Below, one piece after another: positions 32,862-43,413 of a DNA stretch of 64,000 nucleotides (within the stretch, counting starts at the first letter, position 1; each line of letters opens with the position of its first letter). Origin of the DNA: Podospora comata (Eukaryota; Ascomycota; Sordariomycetes; Sordariales; Podosporaceae); contig CP071493.1 of assembly GCA_017354895.1 (NCBI GenBank), forward strand, positions 310,001 to 374,000. Reading direction: 5' to 3'. The position numbers and the translations under genes are program-made. The notes under the pieces were generated by a model. It was given only the letters and a program-made list of their open reading frames with translations, was not told the DNA's origin and searched no databases.

Positions 32862-33984
32862 TTACATCCTGTATTCTTTGCTTGGGACAAAGATTTTCAT
32901 TGTGTAAAATCCCGCTGTTTCACACCAGATGTTACCCAAGTCGTATCCTTCTGGAATCGTGATTTTCTTGGCCACCTTCGCAACAAATGATGGGCCAGCG
33001 TATTTATCGTGTCCTTTTACCGGCCCATCAACAACGCTTTCGAGTTGGGCATATTCTTTGTCGCCAACAAGCCCTTTGATGAAGGCTTCATTGTAGCCTA
33101 TCTGCTCCATAGCCACAACCCAGAGATTTTCCTTGGTTGATATATTGGCAAGCGAGATGCGTGTATCCGTCCAGCTATGGTTGACCCGTTCTTGCTGATT
33201 GAGGTAAATGTATTCGCACTGAATGTGGAAGTTTGGATAGGCCTTTTCGAGTTCGCAGGTGATAACATACCGAGTCCCGCGGCGGGTTTTTTCCAGGACA
33301 GGCTTGGAAAAGGCCATATGCTGTGGGGGCAAAGCGGTGGTAATAGACGTGGCACCCCTAGCCACCGGGGCAGTCGACGGACCTGCTTGCCCTTGACCGC
33401 CCGTAGATGTGTTGCTCCCTTCTGGAATGGATGGTTGGCTGGGTTGCCTCTTCCATGTTTCCAGCGCCTTCCTTGCAACAGCTGGCGTTCTCGCCATTTC
33501 GTAAAGCACCGGGTAACGTGCTGTCTTTATGGCATAGGCCGTTGCTGTTGCCAAATCACTGCGTCAGCATGTTGCAAGTCAAGAACAAGGTAAAGTGAGA
33601 GCTGCAAGACATACCTCTATCAGAGCTAAATGTTCGTGAGTAACCGCCTCTATGTTCCGAACGACTTTGCTTGTTCCGATCTCTGTCTGCACGGTTTTTT
33701 GAGTAGTACAGCAATTGCTGTTGGCCATCTCCTAGCAGATTGGCGTCGTTGTACAAGACAATTCCACTTGTATGACTTCCGATCGGAATAACATTGGAGG
33801 AAAGATTTCCCTGGATCCCGACCTGTCCTCCCGTTGAGACATGAGCTGGCACAAGAGCCTGTGGTGCTGGGAGTTGTGGAAGCTCAACATCGGAATCATT
33901 ATTGAAAGAATCGAAACCGAACCCGGGAGAGGCTAGCATATGAGATGGGACGATGCTAGGGGGTGGATCTGAGAAATAAGCCAT
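32862..33984 (-). CDS. Unknown two-exon protein
   Basis: Exons 33984-33615 and 33544-32862 joined by a 70-nt intron (GTATGT donor, GCTGAC branch, GGCAACAG acceptor) give 350 aa. The nearer CGCAG acceptor would run into a stop, so the later one is used. The first 220 residues are low-complexity and rich in Pro, Ser, Gln and Gly. The last ~120 look folded, with aromatic-rich strands. No signal peptide, membrane segment or recognised domain. It converges with the membrane protein on its left (75 nt between stops). Confidence 0.55.
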
Positions 33985-34229
33985 GGTGATCGAGTTGGGC
34001 AGATACTGAGGTCAAGTTGTTGTTGCGGAGTCGAGAAAGTAAAAGCCGGTGTCATTGACGGGGTATGGTAGATGTACTGCCACCCCCCTGTCAATCTGGG
34101 GGCGGGGCATCAGCACTGCCACCAAAGGCTGGAGTGACATGTAGCTTGAAGACATTGTGCATAGGTTTATACCATCAACTTTTCCTCCAAGTTTTGGTCA
34201 TATATCAAGTAATGACACATAATCTCCCT

Positions 34230-35741
34230 TCAAATAGCTTTGTCTTTGGCTCCAGAAGAATACTTCATGCCGTCCTTGACACTTCCAAATAGCATTGCAC
34301 ACACATCCTGCACCCAGTTTGTTCCAGCTTTCCACGGCCCAATACCAGCAACAAGTGGCATCCTTTTCATCGCAGCCCGTGCATACGTCGAAGTAAGCGT
34401 CATCATAGGCCCAGCTGGCATGGAGGCTCTCTTAGACTCGGGGATGTGAGGGGCGGCAGATGAAGCCCCGGTCTTGTCTTGGTGCTTGATAACCTTGATC
34501 AGGTTCCTTGTCCGCACGTCCACGCCAGGCGTCCAACTGGCAGCGGTGTACCCAGTCAAAAGCCCAGCATTCGGAACGCCCTCAATCATGCACCCATTCC
34601 ACACATAGCGCTCCCCCATGGTTTCGTTAACAGGCTTCCCATCCACTGTAACAGCCGTGCTTGACAAAACCTCCATGTGCAATCCGGTAGCAGTCACAAT
34701 AATATCAGCCTCAATCTTCTCGCCGCCAGTCTTGACGATGATGCCGTCACTAGTAACGGTGTCTATGACATCCGTCACAATGCTGACGCCAGGCTTGTGC
34801 AGCGCCTTGAAGAAATCGGCACCTGGACAGAAGCAGAGGCGCTGCTCGAAGGGGTTGTACCGGGGATTAAAGTGCTTCTCGATCGCAAACCCTTTTGGCA
34901 GCTGTGACTTCATGGCGTCGATGACGAACCTGCGTCCGGCATTGGGAAAGTTGAGAACAAACTGAACAAAAACCGTCTCGAAGAACATTCTCTGAAACCA
35001 GTTGATGGTCACAGCCCAGCTGCGCGGCATCCATTTAGACAAGGTCTTGACCGTCTTGTCTTTTCTTGGAAGGGCGAGCACATAGGATGGACTGCGTTGT
35101 AGCATGGTAACCTGCTTGGCCTTTTCTGCGAGGGAAGGCAGAAGGGTGATGGCTGTGGCGCCGGAGCCGATGACGATGATCTTCTTATCCGCATAGTCGA
35201 GGTTCTCGTCCCAGAACTGAGGATGAATCACCTGTCCCTGGAATTTGTCGATCCCGGGGATGGTAGGCGGCAATACCTTGTCGTAGCTGTAATAGCCACT
35301 GCAGGCAAGCAGCCACCACGCCTTGATCTGCTTCTCTTCTGTGACACCATCCTCGCATGTGATTTCCAGTTGAAGCGTCCACTTTTGCTCTTCAGAACTC
35401 CAGTTTGCAGCCTTTACGCGGTGGTGATACCGAATCTTTTTGTCGATGCCTTCGGAAGCAGCGCACTCGGCGATGTACGACTTGATGGCTTTGGCGCCAG
35501 CCATGCTCTCCTCAAAGGGCCACGGTCGCCATGGGAAGCCATATAATGCCATGGTGCTGTCGCTCCGGATGCCTGGATACTTCCAAAAGTCCCACGTTCC
35601 ACCCAGAGAATCCCTGGCTTCGAGAATCGCATAACTGTGATTGGGCAGCTGGGTTTGGAGACGATATGCAGCGTTGATGCCCGTGAGCCCAGCACCAATG
35701 ATGACAATGTCGAGCTCCTCGACGGCGGTGGTGTTGGCCAT
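34230..35741 (-). CDS. Baeyer-Villiger-type flavin monooxygenase
   Basis: A 503-aa protein from the ATG at 35741. The open frame reaches 35942 but begins with GTG, and the extra residues are not family-like. The FAD-binding GAGLTG is at 16-21. The second Rossmann fingerprint GSGATA is at 192-197. Between them FQGQVIHPQFW (167-177) fits the Baeyer-Villiger fingerprint FxGxxxHxxxW exactly. A later TATGL motif closes the FAD fold. Such enzymes use NADPH and O2 to turn ketones into esters or lactones, or to oxygenate N or S. No secondary-metabolite backbone gene lies nearby, so a catabolic role is as likely as biosynthesis. Confidence 0.85.
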   Translation of the reverse strand: MANTTAVEELDIVIIGAGLTGINAAYRLQTQLPNHSYAILEARDSLGGTWDFWKYPGIRSDSTMALYGFPWRPWPFEESMAGAKAIKSYIAECAASEGIDKKIRYHHRVKAANWSSEEQKWTLQLEITCEDGVTEEKQIKAWWLLACSGYYSYDKVLPPTIPGIDKFQGQVIHPQFWDENLDYADKKIIVIGSGATAITLLPSLAEKAKQVTMLQRSPSYVLALPRKDKTVKTLSKWMPRSWAVTINWFQRMFFETVFVQFVLNFPNAGRRFVIDAMKSQLPKGFAIEKHFNPRYNPFEQRLCFCPGADFFKALHKPGVSIVTDVIDTVTSDGIIVKTGGEKIEADIIVTATGLHMEVLSSTAVTVDGKPVNETMGERYVWNGCMIEGVPNAGLLTGYTAASWTPGVDVRTRNLIKVIKHQDKTGASSAAPHIPESKRASMPAGPMMTLTSTYARAAMKRMPLVAGIGPWKAGTNWVQDVCAMLFGSVKDGMKYSSGAKDKAI

Positions 35742-36938
35742 GGTGCATCTGCTGGTTTTCCGGTGAACCCTTTCGAGGATGTCAGTGAACTTTTTCTCCT
35801 CAAGTAAATTGGGAATTTCGGAGCCGTTCTGGAGTTCGGATTCGGGGAGCTTCCGATTCTTCCAGGTTCCGATCATCCACAATGGACGGGTTATCGCCGA
35901 AGAGGTGGAGCGGTGTGGCACGATCTGAGCCAACCACCGCACTCGCTAAAGCCACGCTAACCAAAACAGGGACCTCCTTGTTCAGCCCTGCTCCCGTCAG
36001 GGGCGAGACATTCTGGTAACGGATATCTCTTGGCGCTATACTACCACCAGAAAATATGGCCTACGAGATGGAGGTCGACCTCGGGCGACGTCTTATGTGC
36101 GGCTTTATTACCATAGATTGGCGGGTACTACACACCGCTTTCTCCCAGACCGCCGCAGTGCTCTTGCTTGTCCGGGTCAATATTATTCTGAATCACAGGG
36201 TATCTTAGCTGAGCTGTTTGGACGAAGGAGACACCTGCCCCACCTCGAGGATAAGATGAACACTACCCTGGCAACCTTTTTGTTTTCTCTCCAAGAGCCC
36301 ACAGCATGATCCAACTCTGCTGATGCACCTCGGCATTCGAGACGTTATCCCGATCGGCTTGTGATCCATGTTCGACATCGGATCGAGACGGCGCTCTAGA
36401 CTTGGAAATATCTGTTGTAGTACATGCGGTATCAGCGGGGACAATTCAGAACAAAGTAACCTGACAGGTTGCACAAAGCGGGGGTGGTGGTGGTGGTGTT
36501 GCCAACTCTCTCCTAGATGTACGTACCGTTCCCCGCTTGGAGAGAAACGGATAGACTCGTACTTGTCCACACGTTGGGTACCACATGGCTTCAGTCCACG
36601 TGCAACAGTAGTCCAGGGGTAGATAGTTGAGAAGTTGGGTCTTGGTACATTGTCTGAATGTCAGACTGGAGCTGGATGCACTTTCAATTAGGGGCCTGGG
36701 TCCAGCACGCCAGACCTATACCGCGTGAATCCGGAGGCCTTTTTCCCTAGGCAAGGAAATTGCAAGGCAAGCACGAATCTGCCCTTCCACACTGGCAAAA
36801 GAATTCTTTTGGGTGCCCACAACATTAACCATTTCCTTCCAGCAGCATCAACAGAAACTCCAACATACCATCTACATAATTTTCATCTGTTGTCTCAAGT
36901 GCACGCATACATCTGGTCCATTGTCTCTCCTCGTCATG
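35742..36938. other. Intergenic region
   Basis: No supported gene. It holds the promoter of the monooxygenase and the upstream region of the possible spliced transcript that begins near 36939. Confidence 0.4.
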
Positions 36939-37386
36939 CTCACTGAGCAGCATCACTTGAGAACCTTCCAGGCCACTCTGTAAGTATGTTCAACTCCTGT
37001 TTGCTTTCCATCTGGACGTCGCTAACACTACGAAGAATACCACAGCTCCTCTGTATAACGTCCCCAGAGCTCCGCAACCCTTTCTCGACGTATCATCCGA
37101 AACACTAGCACGGATATCTTCGCTCGAGGAACCGCCAACTTCACGCCCGAGGACATCCCTGGCAGACCAGGCCACACATATCGCCTGACCCTTTGCCCTA
37201 TCCCGTCGTAAGTATCTGACAGAAGCACCAGCACTCTCGTTCTACTGGGCTTCGCTCGGATCGTTCAGCTGACACAATAGCAAGTAGCACGCATTCCTCG
37301 CACCTAACTTCCTGTGGTGTCGTCTTCCATAAGACGCCATTCCTCGAATCCTTACTCTTGGGGTTCGGTTCACTCTCCCAACAGAA
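36939..37386 (+). other. Probable intron-rich 5' leader of the small membrane-protein gene
   Basis: Two textbook intron signatures occur without a matching long reading frame. The first has a GTAAGTATG donor near 36983, a GCTAAC branch and a CCACAG acceptor near 37045. The second has a GTAAGTATC donor near 37208, a GCTGACAC branch and an AATAG acceptor near 37283. Joining across the first leaves an 18-codon upstream frame starting at 36939. This is best read as a spliced 5' UTR with a short upstream ORF. Confidence 0.35.
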
Positions 37387-38236
37387 ATGGCCTCCAGCAA
37401 TTCTTTCTCCGCCGCTGCTTTCGCCCCGTCGCGCGATGTGACTCCTTGCCGACCTCTCCCCCTCGTTGGGGAAGAGGATATCGAGATGGGTCCGATGGTA
37501 CGTACAATTTCGGTTTCTTAAGACGCCTTCGCGGGGACAATATAAAGTCTATCTACCCACTACACCCCTTCTTCGGATGGATTACTTCCAGCCAAAGAAT
37601 AATTTATTCTCCCTCGCTTACAAAAGGCTTTCTTTACTTTTTTTTATTCCTTTGCTCTTTGTTTTCTATACAGTCTTTGCGGCTTCTAGGTGTATTTAAT
37701 CTTGGTAGATCATCTGAGCTTTCTGCTCCCTTCATCAAGTGGAATCAAACCTGCTCTTTGAAAGTTGGGCTTTTCTCATCCGAGCTTTGAGGAGAACCAA
37801 GCGGTTTCATTGTCAGTTGCCGGCAACACTTTTGTGCTTTTTTTGGGTTTATCTTGAGCGGGAGCAAAAGATGCCACGAGCAAGGGAAACGGGTGCTTTT
37901 TTAATGGAGACTTGTACTGATTAGACAAGCAACAGAATCGTCGCCAGCGTCTTCGCGAGCAGGTCACCGCTGGCCTCCACTCCGTTGCGGAGAAGTGCGG
38001 TCTTCAAGAAGCCGTCCCAATTTGGGCAGGAAGTCTGCTTTTACTCTGTCGCTTCCTGCGCCTTGGCTGTTGCGGTGAGCTATGTGGTATGGGCTTTGAT
38101 TCGGTAAGTGCCGTTTCACGTCCTCCCAGCCAGTTCTCACCCATTACAATCTCAGTTTTCAGTTAAACTTGCTAACTAGCTACACGGATATTATGATAAT
38201 TGCAGAGCCTTTAAGCCCGACCCCGGCGATGTTTGA
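37387..38236 (+). CDS. Possible small single-pass membrane protein
   Basis: Three exons, 37387-37497, 37925-38103 and 38206-38236, would give 106 aa. Intron 1 is long (427 nt, GTACGT donor, TACTGATTAG at the acceptor). Intron 2 is 102 nt with a GTAAGT donor, GCTAAC branch and TGCAG acceptor. Residues 1-37 are Ser/Ala-rich then acidic. The middle is Ser/Arg-rich. A hydrophobic helix near residues 78-97 (YSVASCALAVAVSYVVWAL) precedes a short polar tail ending in Asp-Val. No family is recognised. Support is frame continuity across consensus splice sites; a transcript would be needed to be sure. Confidence 0.4.
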
Positions 38237-38254
38237 GTGAGTGGTCGGGGCAGG

Positions 38255-38490
38255 CCAGCGCCCCACGCAACTGGATTGCGTTCCTCCTTTCGGAGGAGAA
38301 GATGATTTAGGATAAGTAGGCGTGGAACACCGGTCCCTCGAAGAATTCCAAGAAGAAGAAGACCAAGGAGGGGGCCAGCGCTCCGAGCAACTGGATTGCC
38401 TCACTCCCATCGGAGGAAGAGCGGATGAAGATAAGGAGGCACTACGCCAAGCAACTGGAATGCGTGGCTCTTCTTCGAGGAGGAACAGAC
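38255..38490. repeat. Imperfect tandem array, three units
   Basis: The core GCAACTGGATTGC followed by a CTC-rich stretch and TCGGAGGA recurs at about 38267, 38387 and 38451. The first two units share CCAGCGC immediately upstream. Spacing is uneven (about 120 and 64 nt). It follows the stop of the small spliced gene, so it may sit in its 3' UTR. In one frame the last two units read as coding-like sequence, but with no start. Confidence 0.5.
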
Positions 38491-38690
38491 GAAGGTGATC
38501 CTCGAGGAGAGGCATTGCTTGGGCACTCTTTGTGATTATATTTGGTAGAGCAGTCGATCACTGATATTGGTGTCTGCACATTCTAGCAAGCGGTCTTTGT
38601 CACAACGTTTTTGGTCCTTCGAGGTCCAACTTGCACCCTGACGGATAGCGATCTCCCAGTTTGGGTATTTACCCACCCTATTCACCCTTC

Positions 38691-41117
38691 CTACTTCCTG
38701 TCCCGCATGATCCCCTTGCCAGGTTTCAAATTCTCATTACCAAAGTAGAACACCTGAATTGGCACCGTCGTCCCAAACGCCCCGGGGCCACGTACCCGCA
38801 AGACCACCTTTCCATCCTCCCCAACCGGCCCCTCCTCACCAAACTTGGTAATCTCGCCATTGAAGTCCAACACAAGCTGCACCCAACCACCCTTGGCCGA
38901 CTCCTCTGGTCCTCCCTTGACAGTGACCTCGATATCAACGCCCGAACCCTCAAGCCAATCTGCTGTCACGATTGTCGGACCCGAAGGCGGTTCCTGGTAC
39001 CCGTTCGCCGTCAGTGCCCACTCCGGCTTTGCCCCCCGGCAGGGAACACAGCCCGGCGGTCCCCAGTACGAGCTATCCGATGGCATCGCTCCCGTGACGA
39101 GGTTGCGGTAGGCCCACCACATCCTTTGAACGCCTGGCCAAGAGACGGTTGGTGGTGGGCCACCGTTGAAGCCAGTTTCTCGCTCCAGCAGTGCGGGGTG
39201 TCGCAGGGAGACGTCAGGTAGGAGGTCGTTGGACTGGCGCCTGCTCATCCATCGTCTGGGAGTGGTTGCGTTGGACACATGGGGGACAACGTTGGCCCAT
39301 CCGGCGGTCCAGTTTCGGCTGTTCCAGTAGAACTCATCAATGGTAATGGACCAGAGCTTGCGTTTGCCATTTTCCAAGACGAGTTGGTCGTGGTACATCC
39401 CCCCCATCCAGCCGTTGCTCCCTTGTGTTCTGCTTGTGCCTGTCTGCAGGTTGCGGGTTCGGAGGGTGGCAGAGCGGCCATCGCGAGATACGAGAATCAC
39501 GGGCTGGAGTCGCCAGTGAAAGGGTACAGAGGAGCGGAGGGAGGACATGGAGGGGTTGTAGGTGGTGCTGTTTTGGCGGTAGTAGCGGGATGCACAGGAG
39601 AGGGAGATCGCGTCGGGGGTGTAGTACCATCCTATTCCGGGGGATAACTTGTGGCCTCGATCAGAGTGCAACTTGGCAAAGTCTGAGCAGCGAATGTCGT
39701 CGATGTAGAAGCCATAGGAGCCGGAGGTGTTTTCGGATTCGTCATAGGCGGAAGAGCGCAAGAGCAGACGGTGGATGTTGGCAAGTCTGTCTCGCGTTTC
39801 CTCTTCTGGTTCTTCCCACGCCGGATATCGCTTGTAGAATGGCCGCCATTGTACAGGCCGTCGGTTCTCAGTTGATTGGTAATAGGGGGGTAGGACAGGA
39901 GGTGGATCTAACGAAGAAGCTGGCAAGATACCCCCATCTCCCCAGCCGGCGGCATAATCGGCAAAGAGCAGGCGGTGGTATCTCAGGTCTTGAATCTTCC
40001 AAGTGCCAGTATCCAGGTCTTTGACGAGGCTATGATGGAAAACGCAAAACTGCCATTGACCGGTCTGAGCATTATCATCACCAATCAGGCCAATCTCTAG
40101 CCCTCGAGCGACAGCAGTCTTGTGATCTGGACTGACGTTGACAACAGTGCCAAAGATTGGGTGTTCGTTGAGAATGCCGTGAGACAGCCCTTCTGGACCC
40201 ATGCGGTTTAGAACAGACTGGATGCCTGCATGTCCAGCCGGTGACGTGTTATTTTGGACGGTGATGGTGCCATTCGAGGTAAAAAGACTGATAACATCCG
40301 GCCACATTCGCCTGTCGACATAATACCCCATGCCATGAACAAGATTTCGCACCTCGTCTTCTTCGTTGAGATGGGCAACCCGGTATTCCAGCTCGTCTAC
40401 GGAAAGGCCAGCGGCGGGTGTTGATCGACGATTCAATGTGCCAGTGCCCTCCTTCGAACGGCTTGCAGTTCTTCCGGCGTGGAGAAGTGTAACGCCAGCC
40501 TGGTCGAGGGTATAGTGGTATGAAATAACAGGGAGCGATCCGTTTAGCCCCAGATTCTTCCAGCCTTTCTCGTAGGTACCTGCGTAGAGAGGGTAGTACC
40601 GCAGTAAGGAAATCTTCCATTTGCCCCCGCTGGACACATATTCGTTCTCAAAAATCCCACCCTCGATCCTAGTCGCGCCTTTGCCGTTGCCGAGCTTCCT
40701 CAGTGCTGTCCACCGGCCTTTTGCAGTGTTGCCGTCGTCCGCAAGCGTTATTACCGGCATGTCGCTCATGAAAACATGGAGAGACCCTGGATTGATCCCG
40801 TTCATATCTCCAGCTTCTTGCTGCAGCCAGTTCTCGATGGCCGGGCGCCCCGTGATAGAACTGGCGTCACTTGTAGAAAGAATGTCTCCAGCCCCTTTGC
40901 CCCATCGAAGAATCCCATTCTCTGCAAACAGACTCGCCATTCCTTTCCAGCGGCCATGCTGCGCCAATTGGGCATATGTCCGTTGGATGTTCTTGATCTC
41001 GCGCACAGATTCGACTCGCAGAAGATCTTGGGTGAGATTCTCGACACTGAGCACGCCAGGGTCAACAGCTAAAGCGATACCAGCCCAGAGGACCAACGAA
41101 ATGACGGCGAGCTTCAT
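38691..41117 (-). CDS. Secreted multi-domain SnoaL-like protein
   Basis: An 808-aa single-exon protein with a signal peptide (about residues 1-17). At least two, probably three, SnoaL-like/NTF2-like repeats are visible. One starts near residue 38 (EIKNIQRTYAQLAQHGRWKGMASLF). Another starts near 255 (DEVRNLVHGMGYYVDRRMWPDVISLF). A more diverged one lies around 440-620. The helix-then-DLFTxDGxI pattern is typical of the fold. The last ~110 residues look like a beta-sandwich. SnoaL-like domains include cyclases and dehydratases but also non-enzymes; no catalytic residues can be assigned. Three such domains in one secreted chain are uncommon. Confidence 0.7.
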   Translation of the reverse strand: MKLAVISLVLWAGIALAVDPGVLSVENLTQDLLRVESVREIKNIQRTYAQLAQHGRWKGMASLFAENGILRWGKGAGDILSTSDASSITGRPAIENWLQQEAGDMNGINPGSLHVFMSDMPVITLADDGNTAKGRWTALRKLGNGKGATRIEGGIFENEYVSSGGKWKISLLRYYPLYAGTYEKGWKNLGLNGSLPVISYHYTLDQAGVTLLHAGRTASRSKEGTGTLNRRSTPAAGLSVDELEYRVAHLNEEDEVRNLVHGMGYYVDRRMWPDVISLFTSNGTITVQNNTSPAGHAGIQSVLNRMGPEGLSHGILNEHPIFGTVVNVSPDHKTAVARGLEIGLIGDDNAQTGQWQFCVFHHSLVKDLDTGTWKIQDLRYHRLLFADYAAGWGDGGILPASSLDPPPVLPPYYQSTENRRPVQWRPFYKRYPAWEEPEEETRDRLANIHRLLLRSSAYDESENTSGSYGFYIDDIRCSDFAKLHSDRGHKLSPGIGWYYTPDAISLSCASRYYRQNSTTYNPSMSSLRSSVPFHWRLQPVILVSRDGRSATLRTRNLQTGTSRTQGSNGWMGGMYHDQLVLENGKRKLWSITIDEFYWNSRNWTAGWANVVPHVSNATTPRRWMSRRQSNDLLPDVSLRHPALLERETGFNGGPPPTVSWPGVQRMWWAYRNLVTGAMPSDSSYWGPPGCVPCRGAKPEWALTANGYQEPPSGPTIVTADWLEGSGVDIEVTVKGGPEESAKGGWVQLVLDFNGEITKFGEEGPVGEDGKVVLRVRGPGAFGTTVPIQVFYFGNENLKPGKGIMRDRK

Positions 41118-41906
41118 CTTGTGTAACTCGATCTCGGCGGCGCATGGACAGCTTCTGGTTGGAGAAATGGGGGCGCCATGGGTACGGTATTTGACTTCTC
41201 TAGATCATCTCCAGCCCTGCAGAACATGTTGAAGTGCCGGATGGTTGGATCGGGAATATACGAGTTCGCTGTACCCCGCGACGGTCTGTAATTGGATGCT
41301 GCACCTCCCGAGTGTTATGGCTACGGCGAACCTATGAGTTGGGGCTTCATCTAGGCTTTCCGGCTGAAAAGAAGGGCAGGGCGGTAGCCAACCAGCAAAG
41401 GAGGCCGGTTCCGATCCGCGTTTTGACACGCACGTGTAATAAGTAACATGCATCTATTGGTGCTATAAAATTGGTAACACAGTTGAGGGGATGGTGGTGA
41501 TGAAATCGAAATATTAAAGAGACCTGATGGCCACTTGAGACTAGCTAATGATGCAAAGAGGAAGGGAAGCCACGACTGGTGGAGGCATTTCAGCATCATT
41601 TGTCGGTCTGGACTCTGGCGCAAACACTCCTGCCTGCAGTGCTGCCTATCAAAACCAGGGAATGTTCCGTTTTCGAGACAGCACTAGGACTAAACGGATC
41701 AGGCGGCCCGAAATTAAAAAGATCCGATAGGGTACCACCCAGGCGACGGCGTTTGGTGATATTATATCCGACCGACTCGTTCTGCTTTAAATTCGACGTC
41801 CCTCCCAGATTTTGTTAACCTCCAACACACGCTCGTTTCTAGCTGTTAACAACTCAGTATTACACTCCTTTAGCACCACAGTCACTCTTTATATTTGCTT
41901 AACACA
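41118..41906. other. Divergent promoter region
   Basis: It lies between the SnoaL-like gene (minus) and the first GPI-anchor-type gene (plus). I see no gene in it. The right end is A/T-rich near the start codon with a CACA-rich leader. Confidence 0.45.
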
Positions 41907-42629
41907 ATGGTTGTCCCACGCTCCCTCTACACTCTTCTCGCCAGCGCATCGCTCGCCCTCGCAGGTGTAGCACCGCGTCAGGATGATGCTTCACCCACTT
42001 CAACAGACCCCGAATGCGCGATCGAGAAATTTGAGGCCCTTGCCTCGTCCATTGCTCCCGAAATCACGCCCCCCGCCAAACTCGGAGAATATATGGAGAC
42101 AGCCGCCGAGATTGTCAGCGCAATTCGCACCATCAGCCCCTCCGACCTTGGCTTGGGCTCGGATGAAGAAGCAGACATGCTTTGCGGCCTGGAATATGGT
42201 CCGTACGCCAGTATCAGGCCCACCGATTCCGCGATGCTGAAGGTCATGACGAGTTGGGAGGCGCAACGCTCGAGCGCGCGCGACAAGTGGTCTAGCACTG
42301 TGCACAGTCTTGCGACGCATTGCGGAACCATCAACGGACATGCGGCGGGCTATTTGATGAGCATGGTTGCATCCAACTATGAGGAGTGCAGGACCGCTAG
42401 GAGCATTTGGCAGGAGCTGACTACTGTCAATCAGAATGCCGCTGCTGCTACTGGCGCGACCAAGACTCTTGGGAATTCCGGCGGCCAGGGCGAGACACCA
42501 ACACAGACGGGAGATGTTACTGCGAACACATCAACATCTACATCTACTGCTGGGGCTTGGAAGGGAATGGAGACTGCTGGTCCGATGGTGGCCGTTGCCG
42601 GCATCATCGCCGCGGTCGTTGGACTCTGA
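41907..42629 (+). CDS. GPI-anchor-type secreted four-cysteine protein 1
   Basis: 240 aa from ATG 41907 (the open frame begins with a TTG four codons earlier). It has a signal peptide (about 1-20) and a mature domain of ~150 residues with four cysteines (PECAIEK, MLCGLEY, THCGTI, EECRTA). A Thr/Ser-rich linker and a C-terminal hydrophobic tail (VAVAGIIAAVVGL) follow, as in GPI-anchored proteins. It is the first of three tandem genes with the same design. Function unknown; probably at the cell wall or plasma membrane. Confidence 0.75.
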   Translation: MVVPRSLYTLLASASLALAGVAPRQDDASPTSTDPECAIEKFEALASSIAPEITPPAKLGEYMETAAEIVSAIRTISPSDLGLGSDEEADMLCGLEYGPYASIRPTDSAMLKVMTSWEAQRSSARDKWSSTVHSLATHCGTINGHAAGYLMSMVASNYEECRTARSIWQELTTVNQNAAAATGATKTLGNSGGQGETPTQTGDVTANTSTSTSTAGAWKGMETAGPMVAVAGIIAAVVGL

Positions 42630-42818
42630 GACCTCGAGCGGTCATCTTTTTGCGACTTGCTACTTTGGTCAACACACGACAGTCTGTCTTGCGATCTACG
42701 GTATACATAGTATAATACGAAGTCATGTCGCGAATATGTTCTCCGTGATTCGATGAACTGACTCCCGATTTCTCACCAGGCATTCCTTGTTTGCATCTAA
42801 TCTCGACGACTACCTAGT

Positions 42819-43072
42819 ACAACATCTTCAAGCCATCGGCATCCAGAACTCTGGCTTCATCCAGACCGCCATGTACAACCACCGCCTCTGCCGCCCCAGC
42901 ATCCATCAGCCCTACAGCCAAGCCCGGCAATGGCGGCTACCTGATCTCCGCCATTGATGACTACTCCACCTGCCTCGTCATCTTCATCACCAACAAGGAC
43001 ATTCGCGGCAGGAGCAAGGCCAACAGTGGTGCTTGGGCTAGCATCAACAACCTGCTTTACTGGGTCGGTTAG
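42819..43072 (+). pseudogene. Coding-like fragment between GPI-type genes
   Basis: An open stretch to a TAG at 43070-43072 reads Thr/Ala/Ser/Pro-rich and then GNGGYLISAIDDYSTCLVIF with a short folded-looking tail. It has no ATG and no clear acceptor, so it may be the last exon of an unrecognised gene or a remnant of another secreted protein. It does not align obviously with its neighbours. Confidence 0.25.
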
Positions 43073-43413
43073 AAGTTCTCGATTCAACTTCACTCTTTGA
43101 CATCTCTTGTTTACGAGCATGCCAAGATTAAAGTCAAAAGAAGCCTTGTGATCCTAATGATGGCCCCTGATGCATCATGCAAGGTTAGGTTCAGATCTGC
43201 GCCAAGCATTACCCCTGAACACACAAGTCCCAACACAAGACCGCAGGGTGTCATTGGTGACCAAAGCAGCCTTCTAGGCATGATTTCACCCCGGAACCCG
43301 GCACCGACATTCGGCTTCAAAAGCGCCAACTTTTCACTCCGAGATTCCAATTCTTTTGGGCTTCCATTTTCATCACCCACAGTCGTTACCATTGCAAAAT
43401 CCACTCACCCAAG

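Noticed and set aside
28000-35800. Secondary-metabolite cluster with vanillyl-alcohol oxidase and monooxygenase
   Set aside because: No polyketide, peptide or terpene synthase, no transporter and no regulator nearby.
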